This document shows positions 1-10,852 of a stretch of DNA of 64,000 bases, piece after piece (position 1 is the stretch's first letter; every line of letters begins with the position of its first letter). The stretch spans positions 1-64,000 of the forward strand of contig JAVJAP010000046.1 in NCBI GenBank assembly GCA_034770075.1, read 5' to 3'. The translations under genes and the position numbers were made by a program. The DNA is from Aralia elata. Taxonomy: Eukaryota > Streptophyta > Magnoliopsida > Apiales > Araliaceae. The notes under the pieces are model-generated. The model saw nothing but the letters and a program-made list of their open reading frames with translations. It did not search any database and was not told where the DNA came from.

Positions 1-109
1 CTTCAAAAATTTAACCTTAAACTCTTCTCTATTTATAAAACAGAAATAAGACAAGATAACATTGTTAGACAATGTGCGACTTTAAAAATACAAACAGAGA
101 AATAAATGA

Positions 110-527
110 GGGTTAAATGTTTTTTTGGTCATTGTATTTTAGGTCAACTTACAAATGAATAACTGCATTTTTTTTCTTACAGTCAACTCACTGTACTTTA
201 TTTTTCTTACAAACCGTTACAAAAACCGTTAAGTACTTTGACTTTAAACAGAATTTGACACATATGACGCTGAGTTGTAAAAAAAAGGCTGATGTGACAA
301 TAATGATCCAACGTGGAATAATAATAATAATAGCGATAATAATAATAGCGATAATAATAATAGCGATAATAATAATAATGATAATAATAATAATAATAAC
401 TACAATCATAATAATAACGATAATAATAATAATCATAATAATAATCATAATAATAATAACGATAATAATAATAATAATAACTACAATCATAATAATAACG
501 ATAATAATAATAATCATAATAATAATG

Positions 528-572
<45 letters not shown>

Positions 573-876
573 GTCAACTCCTCGATTTCATAATTTATTT
601 TAATTTTCTTCTTTTCCTAAAGTTCATGAATGATTTTAATTTTTATACTACCAAACTCCTAGATTTCCTTCATTTTTATTTAAGAATGACCACATCAAAA
701 ATGAGCACCATGTCACCACTGTCACATCGTTATTCTGTTAGTCAACTAACGGTCAAGACATTTTTTTAACGGTTTGTAAGAAAAATAAAGTACAGTGAGT
801 TGACTGTAAGAAAAAAAGTTCAGTTATCCATTTGTAAGTTGACATAAAGTACAATGACTAAAAAAACATTTAACTC
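110..876. mobile_element. Non-autonomous Mutator-like (MULE) element
   Basis: A 767-bp element with inverted ends of about 110 bp: the left end (gggttaaatg...) matches the reverse complement of the right end (gagttaaatg...) with few differences. The 10-bp sequence aaataaatga lies directly on both sides (100-109 and 877-886), a target duplication of the 9-11 bp size typical of Mutator-like elements. The interior carries no credible protein; most of it is an AAT microsatellite. Long inverted ends plus a 10-bp duplication favour MULE over other MITE groups. Confidence 0.85.
317..571. repeat. AAT-type trinucleotide microsatellite
   Basis: About 255 bp of ata/aat triplets with scattered interruptions (gcg, ctacaatc, acg). 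It sits inside the MULE-type element. The long isoleucine-rich reading frames on both strands across it are translations of this array, not genes. Confidence 0.95.
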
Positions 877-886
877 AAATAAATGA

Positions 887-1850
887 CTATCATATAAATA
901 CTCAGTGAACTTAGACTTACAACACTTTATATCCGATGTTGGACTCCTATCTTTCTCCAACTTGTAACTGAAACTGGCTCATGGCATTTTGTACCTACTT
1001 GGAAGGAATCCCTTAATTACTTGGGCGGTGGTATGTAACTTGTATGCGTGTGCCTTAGCCTGGAAGTGCTTGATTGAAAATTGAGCACCAAAATATTTGA
1101 GTCTCGCTTACAATGTGCAGGTTAATAGATTATATTACAATATATTATATATTAATATAATATTAGTATAAAATATATTACATACTAGCATTGTATAGTA
1201 ATAACTAGTATAGCTCTGCACTCCATTTGTGCAGTGATGGAGCCATATATGTAGTAAAAAAGATGCGCACATAAGTACCTCTTCCGTTCATTAAATGTTG
1301 GCATCGTTTTCTTGCTTTTTTTGGACAAGAAATGTATAGAACTAGTTGATTTGTATATATCAGCATCAGGTAGCCCTGAACTTCAACTAAAGTTAATATA
1401 CACTAGCACAAAAAATTGTTATTTTAGTCGTTTCATTTTCTAAATGACCAAACTATGTTCTAGTTACATGGTGCTATCAAAGCTGGTTACTTTCATTGTA
1501 TTGATTTAATAGACCACCACTCCTATAAGTCCCTATGTTCATGATGTTTAATGAACTGCGAATGTACAATTTTAATTCTGCCTGGTACAAAATATTGCAG
1601 ATGTCCCTCCCCCAGCATTGTAAGGGTTGCCAAGATGTACAAAAGCAGGAAGAATTGAAAGATACGTCCATCATAATTCTTATCCAGATCCAATCCGGCG
1701 ATTAACAGGAACTCATCACACATACTAGTAGCTCTTACGTACCAATTCCCTACTCTAAACTGATCCGATCAAACCAGAAACTCATTCCTAGCTAGATCAG
1801 AGTATCAGAGGTATATAATCTACATATATGGGTGAAATTTAAAGAAGGCA
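887..1850. other. Stretch without recognisable gene
   Basis: AT-rich sequence with a short run of atatta/tata low complexity near 1125-1200. Two short minus-strand frames around 1477-1723 have no motif I recognise. They lie downstream of the Copia gag relic on the same strand and could be further decayed retrotransposon sequence, but I cannot show that. Confidence 0.4.
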
Positions 1851-1860
1851 GTAGTTAGTC

Positions 1861-2025
1861 ACACAACACACACAACCAACACAAACACACACACCACCCC
1901 CCCCCCCCCCCCCCCCCCCCCCCACCACACAAACAAACAACACAAACTCCCCCCCCCCCCCCCCCCCCCCCCCCCAATTTAATTTTACAAACACACAACA
2001 CACCACAAACCCCACCCCCCCTCCC
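1861..2025. repeat. CA-rich low-complexity block with two C27 homopolymers
   Basis: Two uninterrupted poly-C tracts (1897-1923 and 1949-1975), each 27 bases long, are embedded in CA-rich sequence. On the minus strand they read as poly-G and create a glycine-rich spurious frame. Homopolymers of this length are rare in plant DNA and prone to sequencing and assembly error. Confidence 0.9.
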
Positions 2026-2039
2026 AGTACTAGTAGGTG

Positions 2040-2395
2040 CGGCTGGATGGAGAGCTAAGTGGCATGTGTAGCCTAGATGTGCTGGATGACCCACTGCATA
2101 TCCATATAACTTGTGACATGTATCTTTCGTATGTCCTTCAGTGTTACAGTGATGACAAATTACAAAGAGCTTGATTTTTGCCAAATTCACAATTACAAGT
2201 ACAAATAAAGGAATTCACTGCTTCCAGTGCACTATTTTCATCTTTAAGTCCTTTCAATTTGTGACAATATATCTCAACTGAACTATCATGCTGCTCTAGT
2301 CTATATATGGAGGTCCTTTTCCAGTTGAAAAATTCTATAAATGAGAACCTCTCCCTCAAATTCACACCAGACAGTAGAAGCATAAGATACAACAT
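2040..2395 (-). pseudogene. Degenerate Copia gag fragment
   Basis: Minus-strand translation gives two pieces of a Ty1/Copia gag in different frames. Around 2395-2190 there is a UBN2-type stretch (SVEIYCHKLKGLKDE, followed by a CTCNC motif). Around 2155-2060 there is a CCHC zinc knuckle (CHHCNTEGHTKDTC) followed by KLYGYAVGHP. The Copia element at 58-63 kb has the corresponding CTYCNRDGHLREDC followed by KLNGYPPGHP. The roughly 100 residues normally between the two regions are missing and the frame is broken, so this is a relic. No LTRs were found next to it. Confidence 0.7.
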
Positions 2396-2399
2396 TAAT

Positions 2400-2780
2400 T
2401 AAGGTTGTTATTAAAAATCCATGACATTTCCGTGCCGTATGCCCTATCCCAAAGTGAATGCAGAAAAGAATCCTTGACTAGTGGTGTACACGTACGCTAA
2501 GGCATATATATGCCACCAGACCACCGTATAATTAATTAGATCCAAGTCCCACATTGTTTTGTTCAGAGGAGAAATCAGAAAAGCCTTTACAGAGGTTTTT
2601 TTTATAAAATGACTAGGCCAGACCAGTACAAAGTTGCACTAAAATGCAGCATCAAAACTTGTATGTAAAATTTTTGTATCTTATCTTTAAAAAAATAATT
2701 AAGGGTAAAGAAGGTTTGTATACAAGTTTTTTGGTGATGAGCACCAATACTAATAAACTTAATAAGTTTATTAATAACAG
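2400..2780. other. Stretch without recognisable gene
   Basis: I see only non-coding AT-rich sequence here. The one frame on the plus strand (from 2644) runs through simple aat/gtg-rich sequence and has no domain. Confidence 0.4.
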
Positions 2781-2782
2781 TG

Positions 2783-2880
2783 ATAATAGTGTTGTGGTAG
2801 TGGTTGGTTTGTTATTTAAAAGTCAATACTAATGGTTGCGGTAGTGGTTGGTTTGTTATTTAAAATCCAATACTAATATT
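2783..2880 (+). repeat. Tandem duplication of about 48 bp
   Basis: The unit containing gtagtggttggtttgttatt followed by 'taaaa' and 'caatactaat' occurs twice in tandem. A third, diverged copy continues at about 3183-3240, beyond the MITE at 2883-3179, so the MITE appears to have landed in a short tandem array. Confidence 0.7.
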
Positions 2881-2882
2881 TG

Positions 2883-3179
2883 TGTTGCGTTTGAATCGAA
2901 AGAATGAAATAAAATAAGAAATAAAATAAAAATAATGTATTTGATGCTCATTTTGGAGGATAAACCATTTCAATGGAATGAAAATTTATTCCATCTCTTT
3001 GTTTTTTCATTCTATGCGGAGAATGTGGAATAAAATTCATTCTAATGGAATGGATGTATGTGATAATTTTGTCATTATATGACAACACCCAACACCACCA
3101 ACAACCAAATATATACTTAAAATACTTTAAAATCATTTCATTCCGTCTTTTATTTAATTTCTTCAATCAAAACGCAACA
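2883..3179. mobile_element. Small MITE with about 28-bp inverted ends
   Basis: The 297-bp segment starts tgttgcgttt(g)aatcgaa and ends with the approximate reverse complement (ttcaatcaaaacgcaaca). The interior contains degenerate attccat/atggaat inverted motifs and no protein. No convincing target duplication is visible, so the superfamily is left open. A one-sided similar sequence (acgtttggattgaaaaa) appears near 24870. Confidence 0.6.
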
Positions 3180-3614
3180 TTAGTTTATTAATAATAGTGA
3201 TAATAATTGTGTTTGTGGTTGGTTCATTATTTAAAAGCTTATACAATGCAATGTCGACTTCGCAACTATTATCTTCGTTCATTTATCAACCACTACAACA
3301 ACTATTATCCCTTTCTCTCACCCAACAAGTTCAAGTTATCAACCACTATTATCAATACTAATTATCTATGTTACTAAGTTATTAGTTAATATGTTAAGTT
3401 CATGACTCCATCCAATAAATATGAGACATTTAAAATTTTAAAGTTGATATAAATCTATTTTTTAATACAATTATAATTATTATAAACTATATAAAATTAT
3501 ACTAATTATGAGATTCATTGTTTCAAAATTTAAATGAATCATGATTTAAATTGAAAAAGTCTCGGATTGATTTTTAATAAGTTATTATTATGCTATATTT
3601 TGAGGCGGAGGCGT

Positions 3615-3616
<2 letters not shown>

Positions 3617-3657
<41 letters not shown>
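3617..3657. repeat. AAT microsatellite
   Basis: About 13 uninterrupted aat/ata triplets. Confidence 0.95.
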
Positions 3658-3659
<2 letters not shown>

Positions 3660-3704
3660 TTTCAAATCAATTGCATTCATGTCTTTGTTAGTCATTCATT
3701 AACA

Positions 3705-3905
3705 CTTCAGTTGCAATCTCTGCGATTGTAGTCGAACAATAATTATATTTTTATTTGCAAAAGATAATAGTAAACAAACAAAATTTTAACTTTTAAAATT
3801 TTAATTTTAATTTGAAAATTTATGATGTTGTTTGTTTACTATCAACTTGTGTTGTTAAAAATATAATTTTTGTTCGACTAAAATTACAACGGTTGCGTCT
3901 TAACC
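3705..3905. mobile_element. Possible foldback MITE
   Basis: The left arm (tagtcgaacaataatt... gataatagtaaacaaac) is matched in inverted orientation by the right arm (gtttgtttactatc...aattatt/ttgttcgacta), giving a stem-like structure of roughly 80 bp per arm with mismatches. No coding capacity and no clear target duplication. Called only from the inverted arms. Confidence 0.45.
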
Positions 3906-4778
3906 AATGACCCAAAAGTATATAAATTGTTATATAGTATTAATATAAGATATTAAATCAATTTTGTAATCATACAAAAATAATAGTTTGTGAAAAAAAC
4001 ATCACATTTATTAAATAACATAAATACATAAACTACTATTATGATTATTATTTTTTAGACATATATTATTATTTTTATATTTTTGGTTTAACTTTTTGAA
4101 AAGCAGTATAATTCTAGAGGGATAAATAAACTTTTGGTACCTATACTGAGACACGGCTTATAATTTAGTACCTGAAGTGAAAAAGTTACAAACTGGTGAT
4201 TGTACTCGAAAAATATTGAGATCTGGTGCTTGTACTCAGTAATTTTTAAATAATCGTTAAAATTGACTAACGCAGTAGATAGAAAATTCTGACGAGGCTT
4301 ACTCATCTGACATGGATAATGATATGTACATTGGAGGGAATTATACTTCTCACATGACCAAGTGAGGAAGAAATAAAGGTTAGGGTTATTAGAGAATTTT
4401 AATAGAAAGAAGATCCAACGGGAGAGAGATAAACGGCTAGAGAGAAAAACGAAGTCGACGTGAAGAGATTCAAGTTTACAGTGGATTCGACCAGATTTAT
4501 TCCCAAATTTGTTCGACAACAAAAAGTAAGCACCCAAGCCCTTATTTTTTCTTCTGTGTTAAAGATTTTGAGTGTTGGTGCATTCTATAATGCTTTAATC
4601 TTTGTTTATGCTTACTTTATGTGGTTAATGCCCATCTTGTTGGATGTTTGTGGTCGTTTTCCCCAAAATTTCTGCTTTGATTCCTTTGCTTCGTCATGTT
4701 TGGGCTTTGTAAATGTTTATAATATTATATTTTTGTTTTATTTACTAGTGACATATATGATTTCATTAATTGTGCACT

Positions 4779-5069
4779 ATGGTGGTGAGTGTCACTGAGC
4801 CCACAGAACATTATGTAGGAGGGTTGAAAAAGGTTGTCCCTAGTGATCCTGATTTCTTGTGCACTATACGTATAAATGAACAAATGGCTCATATATTAGG
4901 GTACCATATTACTGCTAAGGTTTTATTTAAATATGGTGAAGGGTTTAGATTAATTCATGATGATGATTCGATTAGGGATTTAATTAAAGCTTCTGCAAAA
5001 GATATGATTGTAGAAGTTTTTGTGGATAGTAAACTTGACAAGGATCACCCTGATTATCTGAAGAACCTT
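4779..5069 (+). pseudogene. MULE1 transposase, 5' part (PB1-like domain)
   Basis: From the ATG at 4779 the frame encodes about 97 residues with the features of the PB1-like N-terminal domain of plant MULE transposases: an early YVGGLKKVVPSDPDF stretch, ILGY, LFKYGEGFRLIHDDDSI and a terminal MIVEVFVD strand. The frame is cut at 5069 by the LTR of Gypsy-A. It resumes in phase at 19041, just after the second LTR, once the 5-bp duplication acctt is counted once. An upstream leader around 4460-4528 ends in a plausible donor (aaaa|gtaagc), with an acceptor near 4747, suggesting a 5' UTR intron. Confidence 0.8.
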
Positions 5070-7139
5070 TGTGACACTCCCAAATCCGGGTACTTCAATC
5101 CCACAGATTTAGTGTTCACTATTCCATACATTCATGACTAACTACCCATAACAAAGGATAATAAAATTAAAATGAATAAATCATCTTCCCACAAAAGGGG
5201 TTACAACTTAAATCTCTTAAGTAAATAAATCTCAGGTCATCTAACTTTTATTACATCATTGCGGAATTAAAAATCAAATATCAAATAAGTCTTATTACAA
5301 TAAATCATCAAATAAGTAATAGGTCGCTAGCTACTTCTGCATCTTGCCCTTGCCCTTACTCGTGGACGGCTCGTCCGACTTCTCTATCTTAGCTGCAATG
5401 TTTAATGCAAGGGTGAGCAAACAATTGCCCACAAGTATGATAACAATAACAATTAAAGGATCAATGAAATAGATTTCAACTGTGGTATAATAGTTTTTCT
5501 GAAATCAATCAATAACTAATCAAGGTCGGAAAGTTCATTAGAAAGCTTGGCTCAAGAACTGAATATAGATTTCAAGATTTAAAATTGTATCTGAGGGTCA
5601 TAAGACCTCGAACTATGTCCTAGGTTAACAAGTATTTCTACCGTAACCTTTAACAGTCTTATAGACTATGGACCATCCATCTCGTACTCAGGGGGATCAA
5701 CCCTTTGTACAATGTATTGTGCACAAACATTTTAACGATATTGCGTAGTTTTAATCCCCTATATTAGGGTTGTTCATCTCAGTTTGACATCAGAATTCAT
5801 ACCAAAATAAAACTTGGTTTGGAATAACTTAAAGAAATTCTAAATCTTTAGAACGCTCATCAACTATGGACTAGCTGAATTAATAAGGGTTCTGTAGTCA
5901 CTAAAGCATTTGATTTAACAATAAAGTTGCACAATGAGGTTAATATCTGAAGCTTGAATAACGATTCATAATCGAACAATAAATAATTTGAATAGAACGT
6001 AAGCATTTGATATTATAACAACCTTACTTGAACAATAATAAGCTAAGGTTAATAAGCTTGCTCAATGAAAATAAAGTAAGAAGCTAGCTCAAATAAAAGT
6101 TAGGATTTAGGGAACTTGCATTATTTATAAACAATGTAGGAATAAAAGAACTTGCACAATAAAGGAGTGAAGTTCAAGAACTTGCCTTGATAGTTTGCTA
6201 CAAATAATGCTAACTACTTGCTCTTTGAGTGACCTATACATACAAGTCACATTAAACAATTAACATTCATATTATTTATTCCCTTTTATAAATGATTGCT
6301 CACTTATAAATTATTACATATTTATCAAGTTGCTTCTTATAGTAAAAAAAAATATTTTATTTCCAATTTTGGGAAAAATTTATTTTCTGGTCGACCCGAC
6401 CTGGCAGAACCTACCCGACCCGACCCGAAAACTGGAACCGGCGCTGCAGCGTCAAGGTTTATGTAAGATCCCGACTTTATGAAATAAAAGTTTATTATTT
6501 TCTTTATGATTATTCTTCTAAATAGTAAAGTGCTTAATTGTTATAAATGATAGTTAAGGGTGTTATATGCAAATTATCTGATAAACAGTACATGTCGGGG
6601 AATATTCTTTTTGTCGGAGAATATTATATTCGGTATCGTATGACGACACCGAAACGGCAATATTGTCAACGATAGTGGGCCCCATTGTCGGATACTGAAA
6701 ACGACAGTATTTGTCAACAGTATTATCACCTGCAACTGTTGAAATACCCGGTAATAAAAAGAACAGTAAAACGCGTTATTTTATAGTAGTACGCGGTATT
6801 TTACAAGCGCATGGTGTTGCACAGTATTTTATATTATTGATTCAATAATTGATAAAGCAGCCATTACACAGTATTTTGATTCAATAATTGTTACAATAAC
6901 ATCTGCATAATACTTTTTATTATTTGTCATGACACTGTAACTTATATTATTTGATATGATATTTTAGCATTATTGACAATGTCTAGAAATTCTATCAAGG
7001 AAAAAGGTTATTTAATTGCGCGCCATTTATACGGAAGGCCCCCTTTTTCCTGGGAATGATTTGGTTGTCGATATTATAAGTCTAAAATAGTGTTGATTAA
7101 AAATACGTGAAACGTTTGTTGTAAGTTAACTTATTTTTC

Positions 7140-7252
7140 TGTGGGACCCACACTTTATTCCGTGGGACCCATAACTATTTGATCGGTGGGACCCACAAAT
7201 TATTTTTGTAGAATAATTTCTTCAGATTTTATTTTTCCGTGGGACCCACATG
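7140..7252. repeat. Clustered palindromic GTGGGACCCAC motifs
   Basis: Four copies of gtgggaccca(c/t), three of them near-perfect palindromes, lie within 113 bp upstream of the TATA box of the solo LTR. Position and symmetry suggest binding sites in the LTR promoter (inference). Confidence 0.7.
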
Positions 7253-7447
7253 TCATTCAATAGTAATTACCGTCAGTAAATAGTTTATTCAGTTTTTATT
7301 TTACCTTAGGGTTAAAAACCTAAGTAAAAGCATATTCTGAGAATATACTATGGCATAAAGTATATTAAAAGAATATGCCAAGGGTATAAGAGTAATAAAT
7401 CAACAAAATTTAGGGAAAAGACTATAATGCCCTCACCTTGCTTTTCC

Positions 7448-7460
7448 TATAAATAGGGAG
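7448..7460 (+). promoter_or_regulatory. TATA box of the solo LTR
   Basis: The motif tataaatag lies about 40 bp upstream of a pyrimidine-rich leader (ctttctctctctctct). This is the expected layout of a plant LTR promoter with transcription starting near 7480. Confidence 0.6.
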
Positions 7461-7713
7461 GGTTTGCTTAAGAAATTTTCACACCTTCATTGCTTATACT
7501 TTCTCTCTCTCTCTAAATTTCTTGAGTTCTCTTAGTGTGCTAGGCTATTGTGAGTATTTGTGAGAATACTAGTATTATCCGAAGTTAATAAACTTCATAG
7601 AAAGTAACATCCAGTCACTTGTTAACTAAGGTAGGGAATATCATTTCTTTCATACTCATATATAATATCATTTGCTTTCATGTTCGTAAGTGATATTATA
7701 CTCATAAAGGTTG

Positions 7714-8062
7714 TTATTCATTCTGTACTAATTTGTGGGGATAACCTGTCCGTGCGGTATGACGCATGCCTGGTGAATATCCTTTTGTATTCATTCTGTA
7801 TTATTCTGTGGGAATAACCTGTATGTACGAGTATCGTACCTGGTGAATATCCTTTTGTATTCATTTCGTATTATTCTGTGGGAATAACCTGTATGTACGA
7901 GTGTCGTACCTGGTGAATACCCTTCTGTATTCATTCCGTATTACTCTGTGGGAATAACCTGTATGTACGAGTGTCGTACCTGGTGAATACCCCTTTGTAT
8001 TCATTACTTATTAACCTGTTGTGGAAATAATCTGTCTACGCGAATTATCGCATGACGGGTGA
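7714..8062 (+). repeat. 70-bp tandem array in the solo LTR
   Basis: Four to five units of about 70 bp; ggaataacctgtatgtacga recurs at 7811, 7881 and 7951, with diverged outer copies at about 7738 and 8025. Each inner unit holds the interrupted palindrome gtacga-gtg/gta-tcgtac. The array lies downstream of the TATA box, in what should be transcribed LTR sequence. Confidence 0.9.
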
Positions 8063-8477
8063 AAATCCATTTGCAGTTTCATATATTCTGTTATACTCGT
8101 ACAACGTATCATTTCTTTTGTACTCTTTAAGGGATATCTTTTTCTTTCACATTTCTCCATTTATGATAAAAACTCTTTGTTTGTTTCCAAAAACCTTATT
8201 TCTAAATGGAGAAAATTCCTGAAAATTAGTAGAATATCCTTAATAGTTTGTGCTTCATCTAATATCTTTTCACTTGAATCTTTCTATTTCATTTTATACG
8301 TTATAGTTGAAGAATGAAATAATTTCTTGAATATGATTCTTGAATTTGACTCCACAATTTGGTCATCGTGTTGGCAATTTGGTCAATCTTTGATACTGAT
8401 TAAATTATAAAGTTTTTCTTATCCTTAATCTCACTGTATCATTGTCATCATCCTCATCTTCATACTTAAATTGTGGT

Positions 8478-8690
8478 GATAGTTCTCTTTGGCCCGTAGT
8501 GCAAAGATGAACTAGCGTGACATGATTTTGACCAAACTGTGTATTGGTATAATCATGACTTCTGGTGTTACAAACAAAGGCGTATGGTGAAAGTTCTCTT
8601 TGGCCCGTAGTGCAAAGATGAACTGGCGTTTGGCATGATCATGACCGGTGATGTTATAAATAAATATCTTTGGCACGAAGTGCAAAGAGA
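8478..8690 (+). repeat. Short repeats with CTTTGG...CAAAG symmetry
   Basis: The segment gttctctttggcccgtagtg plus caaagatgaact occurs at about 8481 and 8591, with a third diverged copy (ctttggcacgaagtgcaaag) near 8668. Each copy has inverted ctttg/caaag arms. All lie within the solo LTR. Confidence 0.7.
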
Positions 8691-10714
8691 GGCTGTTGAA
8701 TATAAACTGTTGATTTGGATGTTCATAAACAGGAATTGTTGATTGGTGTTACAGGGATAAAATATTGGTGGTGATCCTTTAATTTATAGAAGATGGTAGA
8801 TATTATAATCTACTTGACTCTTCTAATGGATTGTTTGTTCCGCTGCAATTGTTGTTGTTGAACAATTAAAATATCTTTAAATCTCTGATTTAATTCTGTT
8901 GAAGACTAAAGATAATTTTTATTCTTCATTATCTTAGTCATGATATTTCTTACTGGGCTATTTATGCTCACCCTTTTCCATTTTGTTCCATTGTTCTCCT
9001 CAGGAAAAGAGAGTGTAGCGGGGACTAGCCGGGGAATGGAGTGATGGTCCGAGATAATAGAAGTGTCTCAATACCTTACTATTAGTGAGACAATAAGTGT
9101 ATTGAGAATTTAAGATGTATTTGTATTGTGTTGTCGTATTTTGCACAACACTTATTAGTTGTAAATGGGAAAATTCATATTTGTATTTGTATTTTGTGGA
9201 ATGTTATTGGCGACTCAAAATGGGTTGTATGGACCTATTTTGGGGGCGTCACAGTTTAGCCTTGAGCCGGCGCTGCGGCGCTGGCTCAACCCGAGACCTA
9301 TTAACCCGGAACCCGCGTTGTGGCGTGGGACTTGAACTGCAAGCCCGAGTTGCGGCGAGACACTTGACCGACCCTTCAGTACCCGGCGCTGCGGCACCAA
9401 TTCCATGTTATAGGAGTGGTGTTACGGCGCGAGTCTGCAGATTCAGTTGCTCTGCTTCGCGAACGAACAGCTTTCAGGCCAAATTTCCCAAATTCTACCA
9501 TCCGACTCACAAATTAAACAAACACAGACACAATAAACTTCATATAATCAATACACATTACCATACTAATAATAAAATCACATACCCACACACTATAGAG
9601 GATTAAATCCACTATTTAAACATATTTCTCCATTTAGCAAAATTAATCAATATAAATTCGATTCTAAACCATTTTAATTCATTCCACTTAAATTGTTTTC
9701 GATTCTTATCATATTAACACAATCAAGAGTCAATTTACCGATTAATTTCCGAATTGAACATCAAATATTCACACATCAAAGCATACTCGTATTTTTATTA
9801 CTGTAAGATCAAAGCTCCATATAAATAACATAATTTCATGAATTAAATTATTTAAAACTGATTATAATCATCATGTAATGATTAATACATACTAACCAAC
9901 ATATTTACACAATCAATTTAACAATTTAGTTCATCAACATCATGTACAAAGAATAAAAATTAAACAACGAAGAATAATACTAATAACTTGAAAGTTGGAT
10001 TACTACCTTCAATTTCTTGTGTTAGCCAACAAAGATGACAGAACCTCAATGATTTCTTAGCTTCCTCTCAATTGACAGACTTCAAAACTCTCAATTTTCT
10101 CTAAACTCTCTTGTCTTCTCAGACTTTGTAAAGCAACTGATAAACTTAATAAACAACGTAATTATCAGTTGTTTCACGAGTTACAGGATTCAAAGGGTCT
10201 AAGCTCTGTTTGGCTAACCAAAATAAAATAACCCATTTTTACCAACCAAGGGTCACAAGGCCTTGTTTGGTTTAACTAAAATAAAAACCCTTTCCATTTA
10301 TTTTAATAATCCATTATACTATATAGTTTAATTGTCACACTTTCAATTTAATTAAACTTATTATTAAATAAATTTAATTAAACCTTACTAATTTAATTTA
10401 TAATTTCTATTTGGCCATTTATAATTTAATTCAATAAATCATTTTATTCCAAATAAATCCTTAGCCATCTAATTTAATTATTAAATTAAATTAGAATAAT
10501 ATCTAATCATTATTAAAATAGCGATTAACACAATTAAACTAAAATAAATTACTCCACGATAATTTCATCAATTATTAATTATTTTCAATAAATAAATCAA
10601 ATTAAATATTTATTTAACTCAATAAATATTTATTTATTCACAGAATAAATCAAATAAAATATTTACTTGACTCAATAAATATTTTATTTATTCACAGATA
10701 TCTCATTCGTTACA

Positions 10715-10732
10715 TCCTTCCTCCTTAACAGG
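10715..10732 (-). other. Polypurine tract of Gypsy-A
   Basis: On the minus strand the sequence gttaaggaggaagga lies directly before the 3' LTR start (TGTAACGAATG). This is the expected position of the plus-strand primer. Confidence 0.8.
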
Positions 10733-10852
10733 ATTTTGTCCCCAGAATCACAACACAATTAATTCATCTATTACATTCTCCCCTACTTACAAGGATTCTG
10801 TCCCCAGAATCGCGATACAAGGATTAAACAAATAACTGAGGATAATTTTGTA

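Larger units (their letters stand above)
6462..9253 (+). mobile_element. Solo LTR nested in the Gypsy-A LTR
   Basis: A 2792-bp TG...CA insert (tgtaagatcccgac ... gggggcgtcaca) flanked by the perfect 5-bp duplication gttta (6457-6461, 9254-9258). It is absent from the sister LTR at about 17909, which shows the uninterrupted site. There is no internal region, PBS or second LTR, so this is a solo LTR left by LTR-LTR recombination. A TATA box (cctataaataggg, about 7448-7460) followed by a tctctctct leader indicates plus orientation. Its family is unknown to me. Confidence 0.92.
5070..10714 (-). repeat. 3' LTR of Gypsy-A (contains a nested solo LTR)
   Basis: In plus-strand terms it starts tgtgacactccc and ends cattcgttaca. 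Positions 5070-6461 and 9259-10714 align with the other LTR at 16526-19040. The 2792 bp between are an inserted solo LTR. Without it this LTR is about 2.85 kb, long for a plant Gypsy but compatible with the Tekay group. It contains GC-rich gcgctgcggcg motifs near 9260-9400 that also occur in the other LTR. The reading frames across this zone (for example 9115-9606, which spans the solo-LTR junction) are not genes. Confidence 0.9.

Noticed and set aside
188..593. Isoleucine-rich open frames on both strands
   Set aside because: They are translations of the AAT microsatellite and have no protein character.
1855..2190. Glycine/cysteine-rich minus-strand frame
   Set aside because: Its C-terminal part is the poly-C block read as poly-G; only the gag zinc-knuckle part is meaningful.
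9115..9606. 163-codon plus-strand frame
   Set aside because: It crosses the junction between the solo LTR and the host LTR, so it is an accidental fusion of two non-coding repeats.
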